DNA of 64,000 nt from Erythrocercus mccallii (Eukaryota > Chordata > Aves > Passeriformes > Dicruridae). The notes under the pieces were generated by a model. The model made no database searches. It saw only the letters and a program-made list of their open reading frames with translations, and was not told the origin of the DNA. Made by a program: the position numbers and the translations under genes. Where the stretch lies: assembly GCA_013397435.1 (NCBI GenBank), contig VZRG01002349.1, positions 1-64,000 of the forward strand, read 5' to 3'. This document shows, piece after piece, positions 49,482 to 62,547 of the stretch (positions are counted from its first letter, which is position 1; the number at the start of each line of letters is the position of its first letter).

Positions 49482-50842
49482 AATGGGGCCAGGGGTGGGG
49501 GTTCTACTTTTTTTAATTATTTCGTGAGCTATAAACAACTCTTGGACCAAAAAACCTGTGGCATTGAGGAGACTTGCAGGCATTAGAGGTAAATGGTTGG
49601 GAAAAAGACTGGAGCTGCTTCTCAATGAGTGCTGACACGTGGTCACGGCGCACCAAGCAGGTCTGCAGGAGGAGTGTGCTTTGACTGCAGTCTCTGAGGA
49701 GTCGCACACTTGAACAGGTCAAAAAATACTGTGTCCTAGCCAGCCTTCCAGAAATCTCACTTGCAGTGTTCAAGGACTAAATATTTTAATTATTTAAAAA
49801 CAAAACAAAAATTCCACAGAAATAGTGCAGAAAGAACGCAAATAGTTGCACAAATTGTGTTTAGGGCTTAGTCTGCAGCTATTATTTGCAATAATTATTT
49901 GTTCATAGCTTGACATGCTGTTATAGTACTGTCCATCAGACTTCTGATTTTTGTTTGAGAAGAGGCTATATGCACCTGAGTATGCTTGCAGAATGTTTGG
50001 AATTGTTTCTTTTCCCCATTGCTGAAGCATGTGCCTGTACTCTCAGTAAGCAAGTGATATTTCACAGTAAATATTTCTAGATGCTGGTAATAGATGAAAG
50101 AAAGTATTAAAACCTGGCCAGTTAGTCTAGATAGTCATCTTCATAGGTCGTAGTCTTTTAAGCTGCAGTTTGCACTCTGTTGTAGAGAGGCACAGTTCTT
50201 GGCTTGTACCTTGCTGTGTTTAAAGGGGGAATTTCTTATGGGAGAACTTTTAAACTATAGTAGGTTTAACATGAATTGTAAAGCCATTTACTTTGCACCT
50301 GTTTCTTCATAACTTATTTCCAAAGGTAGTTGTATTTAAATGAAGGCTTTGCTTCATGACAGCTCATCTAGTTTTCTTTGTTGTAAAAAGTAAAACTAAC
50401 CTTTGGGATCAGTTCATCCCCCAAAGTTAGCAATGAGCACAAGACTTTGTCACTTCAGGATAAAAACGAGGAAAGAAGAATTTGGCTGGGAGGTGGAAAG
50501 TCCTTATTAGCAATAATAGCACAGGCAGCCTGGGAGAATACTTTTATCAGGGTTGCTCCAGTGTGGAAGTCTCCCCCTTAAATGCTTTGTTTTTTTAATA
50601 CTGGCTTACAAGTTTGATAATCTTTCTATAGACTGGTGGATTTACTTTTTTAATATCCCTTGAAGCAGATGCTGTTCTTCAGCTCAGCCCAAGGAGACCT
50701 CTTATCCATATGTTGGGGTTGGTCCCAGAAAGGACAAAAACCACAATGGGAACAGACAATGTTCCAAAGTCCTTACTCTCTACCAAAAAAATCCTTTATC
50801 CACCAACAAACCACCTTGCCTTAATGTTTATTTTAAAATGAA

Positions 50843-50848
50843 AATAAA
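50843..50848 (+). terminator. MAML1: MAML1 candidate proximal poly(A) signal
   Basis: AATAAA about 1.36 kb after the stop codon, with T-rich downstream sequence. Confidence 0.4.
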
Positions 50849-52361
50849 GTTGAAAGCTTTTGTTTTAAATGCACAAATACCTCTTCCCTTTCTAAATCCA
50901 TTTTCTTGGAAAACTCCTCTAAACTTTCTAACCAAACCCAGCATTGTGATTTAAAAGCAATTTCCTTCAACACAAACTGGCTTCTCCACGAGTTTTCTGC
51001 AATGCAGAATTGTGAGAGAGGGTCTTTTTCCAGAGAGAGTGAAGGGAAATGAAAGATATCATTGGTTTCAAAGAAGGAAAATATTTTACTGTATCTGCAG
51101 CTCCTTTATGAGACAATTTGCACTTTTGAAAACTGCTTTTTTAACACTAATACTTTAACCCTTTCCAAATATGCATGGAACATGGTTTGTCCAGCACACT
51201 TAGCTAGTGTGGATGAATTCTACTCTGTTGATCAGATTTGCTATTTTATCATGTTGAACTGTTGATGAAAGATGTGCATTGATCAGTGGATCCCACCTTT
51301 GAACAGTGGATAAAATTTCACTGAAGCAGGCTTAATCCCTCGTAGAGCTTTTGAAAAGATAACAAAGATTGTCTTTGGATGGGAAGATGAAGGTGTTAGT
51401 GACTTTGGTTGTTGACACTTCTGATATTTTCTAGAATAAGTAGTTGAGATGCAGATAACTGATGCTAGCTTTTCTCATACTGGCAATCTAAGAAAAGAGC
51501 TAGCGAGCTTGGTTTACTATTAAGTTAAACCAAAAACTGGTCCAAGGTAAGTGTCGTTAGAAGAGTATAGATATAAACTAGCAATGGCAGGGGAAGGAGT
51601 GTTTGCTGTATTTTTAATTTTAAGGGTTAACTTTGCACCAGTGTGCCTTCCCTTCCTGTCAGGGGTGCTTGGGACCTCAATTTCAAGTGACATCCTTCCA
51701 TGTCACTTTTTTTCTCCCCCTTACAAACACTTGACAGAAATAACAGGGTAGTAGAATTCAGCTTCTCTTTCTCCCTGTTTAGGTTGTGGTGAAATCTGCT
51801 CTGTTTTCCAGTAGATTTTGCACACAGACTTTGTTCTGAATAAGTCAAAATACAATCCATCCAGTTGTGATTTCTTAATTGGAGGAAAAAAACATCTGCT
51901 GTTTGCATTATTACTACCAAAAAGGCAATCCAGCGAAATATCCAGGAAAATGCAGATGTGCTCTTTCCTCCACTGTTTCTGGAAGCTAAGGTGGATATTG
52001 CTCTGCTTGACCAGAGGGTTTGTTCAGGAAGGTATCTGGGTTTGATGACAGGGCCTTTTCATGGTACTGTTGGAGTAAAATTAAGTGTGATTCTAGACAA
52101 ACTGGTTTATAATGCCCATTGGTCTCCGTGTGTGAACAGGATCCAAAGCCCTGGCTCTGGCTCTGATCCCTGTGCACAGAACGCTGTTGGAGCGTTGGGA
52201 ACACGGTGCCACTGGAACAAGCTTGGAACAGTTCAATGAAATGAAAATATGGTTTTGATGTACGTGGGTGCATGGGCAGGGCTGGGCTCTGCCCTGGTGC
52301 CCTGTAAGGTGTCACTGTCTGTGTCTGCACTCGGGCTTTCCATTTGCTGCAGCTTCAGAGC

Positions 52362-52367
52362 AATAAA
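52362..52367 (+). terminator. MAML1: MAML1 candidate poly(A) signal
   Basis: AATAAA about 2.9 kb after the stop codon, followed by a G/T-rich stretch near 52,425. Confidence 0.55.
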
Positions 52368-52829
52368 ACCAATCTCCCCTGAACTGAACCCAGCCGGCCG
52401 CCCATGGCTTTATTTATAAACTGCGGTTTTGGTTGGGCAGGCAAGGTGAGAGTGTCACTGTGCAACATCCACTGCCTTCCAAAAACCACGATCCAATTGA
52501 AAAGGGTGCTCAAAATTTTGTTATACACATTTCCTTTGTGTAAATAAATGTTTACAATTTTATATTAAAGATTTGAATAAGAGTTAGATCTTCTGACTGT
52601 ATATTTTTTACTTTTTATAGATTTTAAAACTATAATTCTTTATATATGTGTTTGGGGGGTATTATGGTAAGTTTTATGCTTGTAAATGGAGAACAGTTGA
52701 ATTTGATGCTAACCTTTATGAATTTTTGTCGTTGAAATGTATAAAGAGTCCATTAATCCCCTTATTCTTTTACTACAATTACTGGTGCACACCAAAAAGA
52801 AATCCTTCACTTCTGTTTTATCATTATAA

Positions 52830-52835
52830 AATAAA
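52830..52835 (+). terminator. MAML1: MAML1 candidate distal poly(A) signal
   Basis: AATAAA in an AT-rich block, with a TGGTGTG-type downstream sequence at about 52,862. Confidence 0.45.
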
Positions 52836-52860
52836 TATTTTGCTAGTGTATTAAATATAC

Positions 52861-55160
52861 ATGGTGTGACTTTATACATTGTGTGAGCTGAGCAGAGTTC
52901 AGCGTTACCATTCTTCGTGAGATGGTTTCTTCCCTTCATCCCAACACAAATTTTGCTCAGCCTATTACTAAGGCTCAAATTCTGCTGCTGTGTCTTACCA
53001 ATTCTTATGGTTTCAGAAAGTCCATTTAAACAGGCCAGAACTGGATAAAGGGGCCTTAGAAAATGTAACTTTGAAAATCAGGCTTTATGCTACTCCCACT
53101 GCTTCTGGGCTTTTGTCTTTTTTCTGGAATGCATTGTAGGCCTTAAGCTGGGAAATTCAACTGCAGAGGTAGTTGTTAGTAGTGAAAAAGATTTTAATAA
53201 CTACCGAGACCTCACATGAGCAAAATTGTAGAGTTTCAAATTGTGCCAATTCCCTCAGAAGTTCAAACTGATTTCCTCAAGACTTGTCTGATGCAGGCAC
53301 ATGGCACACACAGGAATCCAGCTGAGACCTGGGACACGTGCTGCAAGCAGGAGCTGATGTTTCTGAACAAGGAACAAAGTACTGGCAGCAATGCATGTGA
53401 AAGTCTTGGCTTAAGGCTGGTAAAGTCCCATAGCCACTGTCCAGCTTCAGACATTGATGGGTCATTCTCCAATCTTTGCAGTTGGTGTCATTGTGCAGCT
53501 GAGTTTGCAGCCTCAGCTCAGCTCCAGTTTTCCTCACAGCATCCAGACTTCCTCACAGACTTTCCAGAGTGTATTTTTAACATATTCCTACTCTACAAGT
53601 TTTGTGTTCTGTTTGGGAGAGGAGGAGACCTTTAACTTCAGAAGTTTATGAAGAACCAAATCTATCAGCAGCAGTACCAGAATCAGGTGCTTTAGTCCAT
53701 GGGGAACTGTGAAGTTACATTAATTTTTGCTTTTTTGTCCCATTAAAATGCTGCATTTTAGTTATTGTTGAATGAAACAGAAATATCCCAAACCATCCCC
53801 CACTGAAATGACATCTGTGGTTTTCCAAAGATTTTAAGGAGTCAGTGGCAGCTTGTCATGAACCTTTGCTCAGAAACTCATTTGATTTTTTTTTTCTTGA
53901 TGCCAGTGTTTTTCCTGAGAGTAATGGAAATCCATAATGGAAGTGTTTTCTCAAGCCTGAATTGTTTGTTGAAATATGTTGTAAGGAGACCCTGGTGGCA
54001 TTTCCCCTCTGACTTTTACATTGGACACCACAGATGAAATCTTTTGTCACCAATAGGTTCAGTTAAGGTTAATTTTTAGTCTGAGTCTGCTGTACCTTGG
54101 AGAGTCTGAAGTCACATCATATGAATGGTTTTTTAGAGAAAGGGAGTGGTTTTGCTATTCTACATGTGTGGTTATTTATAAAATGTGTAACATTGGATAT
54201 TTGATTCAGTAACTTTCAACTTCATGAGCTGTCACAATGGGGTTTTGAAGCAGTGAAGAGCCAAACTAGAAAAAAACTTGCTGTGTGTAGGTCTGGTACG
54301 TGCACAAATTCTGTAGTGAGAGTTTATGTGTGTGACTGAATAGGAAGAAAGGCAATGGCTCAGCCACCAACTTTAAGGGCAAACCTTCCTCCTCTTTGAT
54401 TTTAAAGTCAGAGTAGTCATCCATATAAAGTTGTTCAAAAACATAAGGTAACTTTTGGAACTGATTGCTATTTTACTTTTGTGGAGTGGAGAGAAAAGTT
54501 ATTCAGAGCTAAAACATTGCTGGTTTTCAAATTTTACATTTTTACTGTTATAACTTTGATTTCACTGTAACATTTCGCAGGATCTGTACATTTCTACATC
54601 CTCTGCTGCCTTCAGAACTGAGAACTTTTATTTTGTATGTTAGCCAGGGAAAGGTTTATACTGCTTAAAAACTTCAGAAAATCACTAAAGGTGAATGAGT
54701 GCTAGAAAAGAACTGTACTCCTCTTTGGTAAACTTAAGAGTAGTAATTAGTAGGACAAAGTATCTGATTGTTCTGTTAAATTAACAGAATTAAGTTATTC
54801 CAGCTGGAATGTGTTGAATCTTCCATGTGGTCAACTCCACTACTTGAAATAAGAGCAGAAGGTCAAGTCATTAATTTGTAAATGCCTGTTAATAATTTTT
54901 ACAACCTTGCACATAATTGAGATGCTTCAGAGCTCATTAAAACTAGCAACAAAAGGGCTGGAAAGAATTCCATCATCTTTCCATTGCCAGCAACATGTAA
55001 TTCAATCGTGGTATAAAATCTGTAAATGTAATTAGAAGAACTTCACAGTTTGCTCATGTAAAATTCTTCCCTGCTCCACTGTTCAGCAAAAGGCACTTGG
55101 CTGGAATAGATATTTTCTGGTGGGTGGCTGCTTTGGAAAACCACGTGGTATGGAGAGAGT
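52861..55160. other. Intergenic region between MAML1 and LTC4S
   Basis: No exon-like segment, RNA gene or known repeat was recognised. It may contain regulatory sequence for LTC4S. Confidence 0.6.
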
Positions 55161-55295
55161 TAATGTGAGTTAAGGTGTGGTGGAGGAAACACCTGTGCTC
55201 AGAGGCAGCTCATTGGAAGTGGGTGGTGGTGGGAGAGAGTGTTGGGAGAGCTGTACCCAGCACACCAGGTTGGGGTTTGCTCCACACTTAGCAGC
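55141..55295 (+). promoter_or_regulatory. LTC4S: Putative LTC4S promoter and 5' UTR
   Basis: Within 155 bases of the start codon are an E-box CACGTG (55,142-55,147), a RUNX-type TGTGGT (55,176-55,181) and, two bases later, a PU.1/ETS-type GAGGAA (55,183-55,188). No CpG island or clear TATA box is present, which fits a tissue-restricted gene. The transcription start was not determined. Confidence 0.4.
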
Positions 55296-55353
55296 ATGAG
55301 AGATCAGATAGACCTGCTGGCCACAGTCACAGTTCTGGGGGTCCTGGAGCAAG
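55296..55353 (+). CDS. LTC4S: LTC4S exon 1 (residues 1-19)
   Basis: 58 coding bases ending in phase 1, donor gtaaat. It encodes the first part of membrane helix 1, with acidic residues Asp6 and Glu18. Confidence 0.93.
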
Positions 55354-58300
55354 GTAAATGTCCTGTGTACAATGCCAGTATTAAGGTAATTATGTTAAAC
55401 TTTGTGGGATGTGGTTCCTGTATTTTCCTCTGAGTGCCTGTGGAGTGAAAGTCACTGTTTTCCAGCATGGTAAAATTACACAAATTTTTGGCTGTTCATG
55501 GCAGAAGTGTCATGCCTGAGGGTGGTCCTTATTTAACAGGGACTAAAATGATCCTCAAAGCCAGCAAGTAAAACTTTTAGATCGAAAGCAATTTCAATGT
55601 GATGTTCTTAAAGTAAACTAGTTGTGATTGAATTTTAGCAAGTAATTTGTAACCTGCAGTGGCTAGAGGTAGCCAAAATAAAGGCAGGTTAGTAAATGTG
55701 TCGCTGAGGTCAGTGTACAGAGAGACCTGGTGTGGATATAGAAAGGAGCCTCATGCACACAGGTGTTTCTCTGTGACCAATATCCCCTTGTATGTTCATA
55801 TAGCACAGAGCAGAGGACAAGGTGGACTGACAGCACAGGAGTTTGGAAACTACTGCAAGTTCTGGCCAGTAATAGACAAAGAGCTCTTCAAAGAAACTCA
55901 GTGACTTCTAATTTAGATAGATGCATTGTGTTTACACCATTTAGAAGGAACAGTGTTGTTGCCAAGCTCTGTTTATTTGTGGGTCCTTTGGGCAAAGTCT
56001 CTTCCCCTTGAGCTTCAGGACAATCCCTCCCCTGTCTGGGATGGGGACAGAGCCCCCATTTAATTACAATCTTCACAGTTCTATAAGGGAAGGTTTGTGG
56101 GGTTTATTATTACTGTATTGTTGCACCATACAACTATCACACCTCTGCTTACAAATAGATGTGAATCTGTGAGCAGTGTCATGTGCTTTTAGCCATCAGA
56201 TGATAAATCTCTTAATCTAAGCATTATTTAAAACAAAATAGGCCACTTTAAAAATAGAGCTCAAGACATCTGAATTTTCAGTAATATCCACTCAACTTAC
56301 ACAGACATACCACCACTAAATGGAAGAAACTTTTGTACTATGAATATTTTTGTTGTTAAATTAAGTGGGGGTGGAGCGAGTGTTCAGTGTGCAAAGACAA
56401 GACATGAAGAAAACTTGAAATTGAGTTACAGAAATGCTGCTGAGCCCTTTTCCTTTTAGGAAACCCTCGGTAGCAAATCCCTTGATAGCAGTTTGTCTCA
56501 AATACTTTTGTTTAATGAAAATTTCAAGTACTTTTTAAAGGTTGCAGCATTAAGCATTTTACTTTCATGGCATACAAGCCAGCAGATAAATAGCAGGCAT
56601 TGGCACCCTCCTATCTGTTCAATCAGATGAAGTATCCTGGTTTTATGATCTCTGCAGGGGAGGCCAAGGAGTAATTGCAAAATCCTGTGCGTTTCCTTTC
56701 CATCTACTCCTATGAAATACATGTGCCTGTGTCACCAGGGTTCAGGGCTGTGCAGTGGCTTTCTCTGCACATTTTGAAAGGACATTCTGTAGGTAAGTTA
56801 CAGGTCTGGGGTTTGCTCTGAGCAGATGAGCACTGAAGCACGGACGTGGGCTATCCCTACAGACACTCCTCCATCACACCCTGGTGTAGGAGATGTAATT
56901 TAATGGCTAACCTTGACACAGCATTGGTTGATTTTTATGTTTCCTTTTGAATTTCCTGGCAGCCCGCAGTTTCCACATTCTTTCAAGTAACTTTCTCCTT
57001 TTTAATTTAGTCATTCTCAGTTTAGTGAAACTCTGAGTTTAGCACTCTTTAGATTTGTGCCCCAGCCTTGTGGTGAACATAGTAGCAACAGAGCAAAATT
57101 ATTCTACTCCATTTTTTCCCCTGCTCCTTTATTTTATGGCTTCAAAGGAAAGAAAACTTATACAATGTCACTGTCAGGCCCCACAGGGCTTGTTTGCCAG
57201 GTTCACTCAAATGTGGCAGATAGCAGCTATGATATGATTTGACAAGTTTGTGGACATAATCAAATAGAGAATGAAGAATATTTCCACTGAGGAACAAAGT
57301 TCAGGGAGAGCTGAGCCCCTAAGCCACATGGGAATCCACACAGGTGATTAACCTCAAGACATGAGTCACAAAAAAATGGTTTGAAAGGTTCTGCAGAGTA
57401 GATTGAACTCTTTTTCTCTAAGAGTCCGTGCTCAGAAGGCTCATGCAGCGTGGGTTTTTTTCAACACCTCATTCTCAGAAGTGTTTTTGTGGACTGAATC
57501 TTCATCCTTAGTTCTTCACCCTTACACCAGGTTTGGGGAACAGCCAGCTGTCCTCGAAAAGGCTCCTGCTCCTCTTGGGTGGTTGTTCTGTATGTTACCC
57601 ATTCCTAAGTGTCAGGGATTTCTGTAGGACTTGTCTGAATATTAGCCCCTGTGTAGAAGCAAGATGCCAAGTGTAGAGCTGATGGAGAGGTTTGATGTGA
57701 AATGACTCTTACCTCACCCATCAGTCACAAGAATCCTACCTTAGGGAAGGTGCAGATGGCACAAAGCAGGATGAAGAGCATTGCCCGGTGCAGCTGGGCT
57801 TTTGCCACAAGTCAAATCTGCTCATGATGCTGTAACTTCAGCTCAGCCCATTTCTGGAGAGGACGCTGGGATGAGACCCTGAGAGCATCAGGGAGGAGGA
57901 GAGGTAACAGGATGGGTTGTGGTTGCATCTTATTCCCAGAGCTTTGCCAGCAGCTGCTGAATTCCACTGTGTGTTACACATCTCTGGATTCACAGAGGGA
58001 ATGCTGTGTGGTGTCCTGCTGGACCTCTGGAGAAGGGTGACACCTTCACCCATGATCAACCTGCTACAAATGAATCAAAGAGGGAGGAACACTCTTGTTT
58101 CCCCCTCCTTTGCTTTGTCAGCACCTCTCATTTAGGACTGAGTCACTGTGGAAGACACTGGAACACGCTTAATTGTTCTTAAATGTGTTCTGAAAGGAAT
58201 GACTGTATTTATGTTACTAAAACCTTGTGATACACAAGTCACACGGCATCAGATTATTTACATTTCTCATTTCCTTCTACATATGTTCTAATGCTTTTCT

Positions 58301-61300
58301 GCAGGCACATGTCTTGTCTTTAATCTTGGAACATCTGTCCCTACTTCCCCTTCTCTATCCTGCTCTTCTGCTTTTATCTTTGGTACAATAAGAATGTCCC
58401 CAAGGCAGGCCTTGCACCCTGGCTCCTTTTCTCTTTGTGACATGCTCTGGAAATGTTGCTATGGGAGGACTTTGCTCACTCAAGTGTCTCAGTGACACCA
58501 CCACAGACCACCAAAGTGATTGTTTTTATAATTTAGTTTTCTCCTATATGAAAATAGGAGTTTTCAATGAAGACAGCAGTGTAGTAGTGTACCTAAATAA
58601 AACATGCAGAGCATCAGCAATTGCCTGTGGGAGTAGGAGCTTTCAATAAGTAGTGAAACACTCCAAATCTTCATGTTAGCAAGTTTTCATTGTTTTGAAG
58701 TGACTTTTCATATCCTTTACAAATTTACAAAGGACTGATGTAGCAAACACTGAGTCAGTGCCTTGGCTTAAATGTGGCACAGGCTGATAGCAGGCATGGG
58801 CAGCACCTGTGCTGCTTGAACTGCTGGAGCCTTGGGGCTGCCCTGCAGGAGTGAATAGCAAGAAATAATCACCCTCTTCCCCATTTCCTTTTATTACCAC
58901 GATTAATAGCATCTCTAATTGTCTTAATGATATCCCAGTGCTTGGCAGTTTGGATGCTGCTCTGTGACATGGGCCATACTTTGCACCCACTAGGAACAGC
59001 AGAAAGTGTTGCACATCATTCCCCAGACTGGCTGATGGTGCACAGGTTCTCTAAACACAAGGTGCAAGATTAAGAAATAATTCTGTGACTCAGTGTGGAC
59101 TTGGTAAGGTTTTATGGTGTTTGATCTGCTGGGGAGCAGCACTGAGGGCTCTGCTGGGTGTGAGATGATGTAAAGTGTCATCCAGCACTGGCATTCAGCT
59201 GGGATAACCAAACCTGAATTTAAAGCATGAGAGTGAAATAAATGGCACATTTATTACAGGTCATGTGTGACAGCCCTGGACTATGGACCTAGATCATATC
59301 AGCTCTTTCATTCTAACCACTTGCTTGATTCCAAGCCAGATAAAGCTTGGCTAAATAAACACTGCTGGTCTGTTACCATTCCTGTGTTCTGTTTTTAGCC
59401 TATTTTGCAATGCAGGTGATCTATGCCCGTCGGAAGTACAGGATTTCCCCTCCTGAAACAACAGGTCACCCTGAGTTTGAGCGCACCTTCAGAGCTCAGT
59501 AAGATTTTGACTTTTTGTGGTAACTTTGTCTACATAAGATTTGAGTCAGCTGTCACTGTTGGGACAGACTGGTCCCCCTCAAGTCACCTTTCCACTTACA
59601 GCTACTGGTATATATATATTTTCAATGCTTTGCGTGCAAAGGTCTGCATTTTGATTTGGAGCACTTTGGCTGGGGTGTTTCTGTCCATCCATGATAATTC
59701 TCCTTCTGGCATTGTGAGGCAGCCAAATCACAAATTAGTGGCCGTATGGAGGAGGTGCAGAGCATTCACAATTAGATTCATTAAATTTAATATTACCGTT
59801 GGCTCCAAATGGTGAGAGCAGCCAAAGCTTTATTAATGACCTGATATTTTCTTGTAATGTTTTGCTGTTGAATTGAAGTGAACGGCCTTGCTGGGCCCTT
59901 GAAGCTACAAGGACATTTTAATTTTTTCCCTTTCAGGAGCCATTGTACTGTGAGAATCAGCACTCGCAGGCCCCTGCTGAGGGCTGTTTCTTTTTGCTCT
60001 TTTCCTATGGAGAGAGCAATGCTGGAGCTAAACTGGAAATGTTCACAGATCCCTTCGGCTTCCAGCAAGCACCAGATTCCGTCTTTCATCTCAGTCGTTC
60101 TGTTTTGTAAGCGATTGAAAGGAATTGGCTGGAGCTGGTGTGAAGGGTAGTTCCAGCCCAGCATTAAATCCCAAACAAAGCAGCTGCCTTCCCTTGCCAG
60201 CGCACAGGAAACATTTGTGGAGTGACAAAAACACCAGCTTCAATCCTTCTGTGATGCCATGGAAGGCCAGCCTGCCTGGAGACATCAGCCTCTGCGAGCT
60301 GGGGAGATGCTGATGTGGCTTTTAATTAAATACTTAACTATTAAATGTGTGTTAACCAAGTGATGCCATAGGCTGCAGTGTTCTGGGAAGCCCTGGCTGT
60401 AATTGGCAGGGAAAGTGACCCTGGGGAACTTGGACTTGAGAAGATACTGCTTCTTTGTGGGCTTTTCTTCTCTTTCCCTGTGGAACTGTATACAAATGAA
60501 CAATTTGATATATTGAAGAAAAAAAATGGGACAAGGTGGTATTGATGTATTACTCACTTGAAGAAACCTGGCAGCCTCCCCTCACTGAGGCTCAAACTGC
60601 ATTTACAGAATAAGGTTCTTGAGCCTTTTTCCAGCTTCCAGTGTGGCTCTGTTCTCCAAAGGTTTGTACATTATTGGCCAACATTAAGATTAAATTGCCT
60701 AGAGAATGGTAAAATGGGAGAAGCAAAACCAATGTCTTTAATAGCAGAGCTCCTACTCTTGCAGAAAATCTGTATTTTTGTTACTAAAGGAAAAAGGAGG
60801 AAAACCTGGCTGTAGATCTGATCACCTCCTGCTGTATTTTATCTGAGATAAGACTCCTTGGTGTGTGACTTGTGTGACTTCCAAATTTGGGCTGTGCTCA
60901 CCCAGGGGGAAGAGAAAGCTCCCTAAATACTGACGAGAAGGCTCTCCCCCAGCAGCTGGAGGTGCAGCAGCTGTCTGTGATGGTGCCGTGTGTGGGATGG
61001 AGCCCCTACAGGGTTCAGCAGAGACAAATCTCTCTCAGCCACAGCTTGTCATTCCAGGGCCATGGGAATGAGGGAGAGGTGAATGCTGTGTGTTATTTGG
61101 GTGCTTTTTTTTTCCTCTACAATACAGATATTGGGTGTTCTTGATCACAGAAAAGGGCCCTTTCCCACAGCACAGTGATGGTTTTCATCAGCTCTTTTAC
61201 TTTGCTCCAGTGTTCAGTTTCCAATTCCCTTCTCCAGCCATGGTTATCCAGGCTCTGATGTACAAGGAGGAAATTTTAATTCTCATCTTTGGTTCTCACC

Positions 61301-62547
61301 AGGGCAAACTGCTCAGAGTACTTCCCTATCTTCATTTCCCTCCTCTGGGTTGCTGGAATCTTCTTCCATCAAGGTAAGAGGGCTATGGGGGGGAATTCCA
61401 ACCCAAACCATGTGAACAAACAAGAAAACCCCAGCCCCAATTTAAATGCCATTGTGACTCAGGCATTCTCTCTGTGCCTGTGAGGCTCTTGTTCATGGAA
61501 AGCAAATTTCCCCTTTAGCTGGATGGACTGAGAAGTGCACAAACTCCAGCTGGGAGCAGCTGAGCCCACTCCTGCCTGGAGGAGGAAGAACTGGCAGCCC
61601 TTGCTCCTTTGCTGGAGCCTGGCTGTCCCCCCATGCTGCTTCTCCTAGACAAGGTCAGCCTGTCCCAGGGTGCCAGGGTGGCAGCAGCTGAGGCAGAGCT
61701 GTGTCAGAACAAGGAACCATAACCCAAACATTTACTCACCCACAGTCTATCCCTACCAAGTGAGCTCAGGGGATTTGCTTCTGCAAGAGGGAAATTGTGA
61801 GGAGAAACCACGTGAGGGAGCGTTGCCAACCCAAGTCCCAGGGCAACTCTGTGGGGAAGAGAAGTTCATCCCTCACAAAAAGGGAAGGAAGAAAACTCAT
61901 TTAAACTCCCACAGTGGTTTAAAGCCAAATTGCTCTGTGTTTGGTTTTCTTGTCACACCCCATCTGCTGGGGTGACTGCTGGAATGCAGCCCCAGCAGTG
62001 TCCAGGCACCCCAAACCCCAGCAGAGCTCGGCTCCCCTGTCCCCACAGGTGTGACTGCAGCATGTGGGCTGTTGTACCTCTACACCCGCCTCAAGTACTT
62101 CCAGGGCTACGCCGTGGCTGCACAGGGACGGTGAGGACCTGACCGGGACCCTGGGCACCCCAAACCAGCCCAGGGAGGCTGGGAGCAGGACGTGACCCCT
62201 GGAACAGGTTTCCTCCCCGTGGGTGGGACTGCAGGCAGATTTTCACCACCCCTCCTCCTCTGCTCCTGCCCCCATGTGCTCATGGCTGTGTCACCTCTTC
62301 CCTGACTGTCCCAAAGGAGGGTGGGGACTCACAGCCCTGCCAGCGTGCCTTGTGCCCTGGCTGGGCTGGCAGTGCCTGACGGTGTTTTCTCCCACCCAGG
62401 TTGGGACCACTGTATGCCAGTGCCTGGCTGCTCTGGGTGCTGCTGGGGCTGGCACTGGCCGGGCTCCTGGCACACTTCCTGTGGCCCAGCTCCTCCACAT
62501 GGATGGCAGCACTGGTGTGGCCTCTCCAGCTGCATGGTGCCTGGTGA
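55296..62547 (+). CDS. LTC4S: Leukotriene C4 synthase (5 exons, 152 aa)
   Basis: LTC4S conjugates glutathione to leukotriene A4 to form LTC4 and is a trimeric MAPEG-family membrane protein of the ER/nuclear envelope. Coding exons: 55296-55353, 59399-59498, 61303-61373, 62049-62130, 62400-62547; they join in phase into 152 codons plus TGA (human 150). Numbering matches human up to at least residue 116. Visible are Arg30, Arg31, Ser36, Arg51, Asn55, Glu58, Tyr59, Tyr93, Tyr97, the catalytic Arg104 (codon split over the last intron), Tyr109 and Trp116. The MAPEG signature GHPEFERTFRAQANCSEYFP and four hydrophobic helices are present. The start was chosen because MRDQIDLLATVTVLGVLEQ aligns without gaps to the mammalian N-terminus. 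FLAP and MGST2 fit less well, given the FQGY and AHFL motifs. Confidence 0.97.
55354..59398 (+). other. LTC4S: LTC4S intron 1
   Basis: A 4.0-kb intron. No additional exon, repeat family member or RNA gene was recognised. Confidence 0.75.
59399..59498 (+). CDS. LTC4S: LTC4S exon 2
   Basis: Acceptor gtttttag, donor gtaaga, exactly 100 bases as in mammals. It encodes AYFAMQVIYARRKYRISPP and GHPEFERTFRA. Confidence 0.96.
61303..61373 (+). CDS. LTC4S: LTC4S exon 3
   Basis: Acceptor ttctcaccag, donor gtaaga, 71 bases. It encodes ANCSEYFPIFISLLWVAGIF, with glutathione-binding Asn55, Glu58 and Tyr59. Confidence 0.96.
62049..62130 (+). CDS. LTC4S: LTC4S exon 4
   Basis: Acceptor ccccacag, donor gtgagg, 82 bases. 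It encodes helix 3, with Tyr93 and Tyr97 in LKYFQGYAVAAQG. Confidence 0.96.
62400..62547 (+). CDS. LTC4S: LTC4S exon 5 and stop
   Basis: Acceptor cccacccag. It completes the catalytic Arg104 codon, encodes LGPLYASAWLLW, helix 4 (LLGLALAGLLAHFL) and a Trp-containing C-terminus, then TGA at 62,545. Confidence 0.95.

Larger units (their letters stand above)
49482..52860 (+). other. MAML1: MAML1 3' UTR (extent uncertain)
   Basis: Non-coding sequence after the TAA, with AATAAA at 50,843, 52,362, 52,544 and 52,830. AT content is high around 52,500-52,860. Most likely the transcript ends after the 52,362 or 52,830 signal; shorter forms are possible. Confidence 0.6.

Noticed and set aside
59793..60313. 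Frames of 60-123 aa on both strands in LTC4S intron 2
   Set aside because: They overlap each other on both strands, have no family resemblance, and the intron boundaries are well supported by in-phase LTC4S exons.
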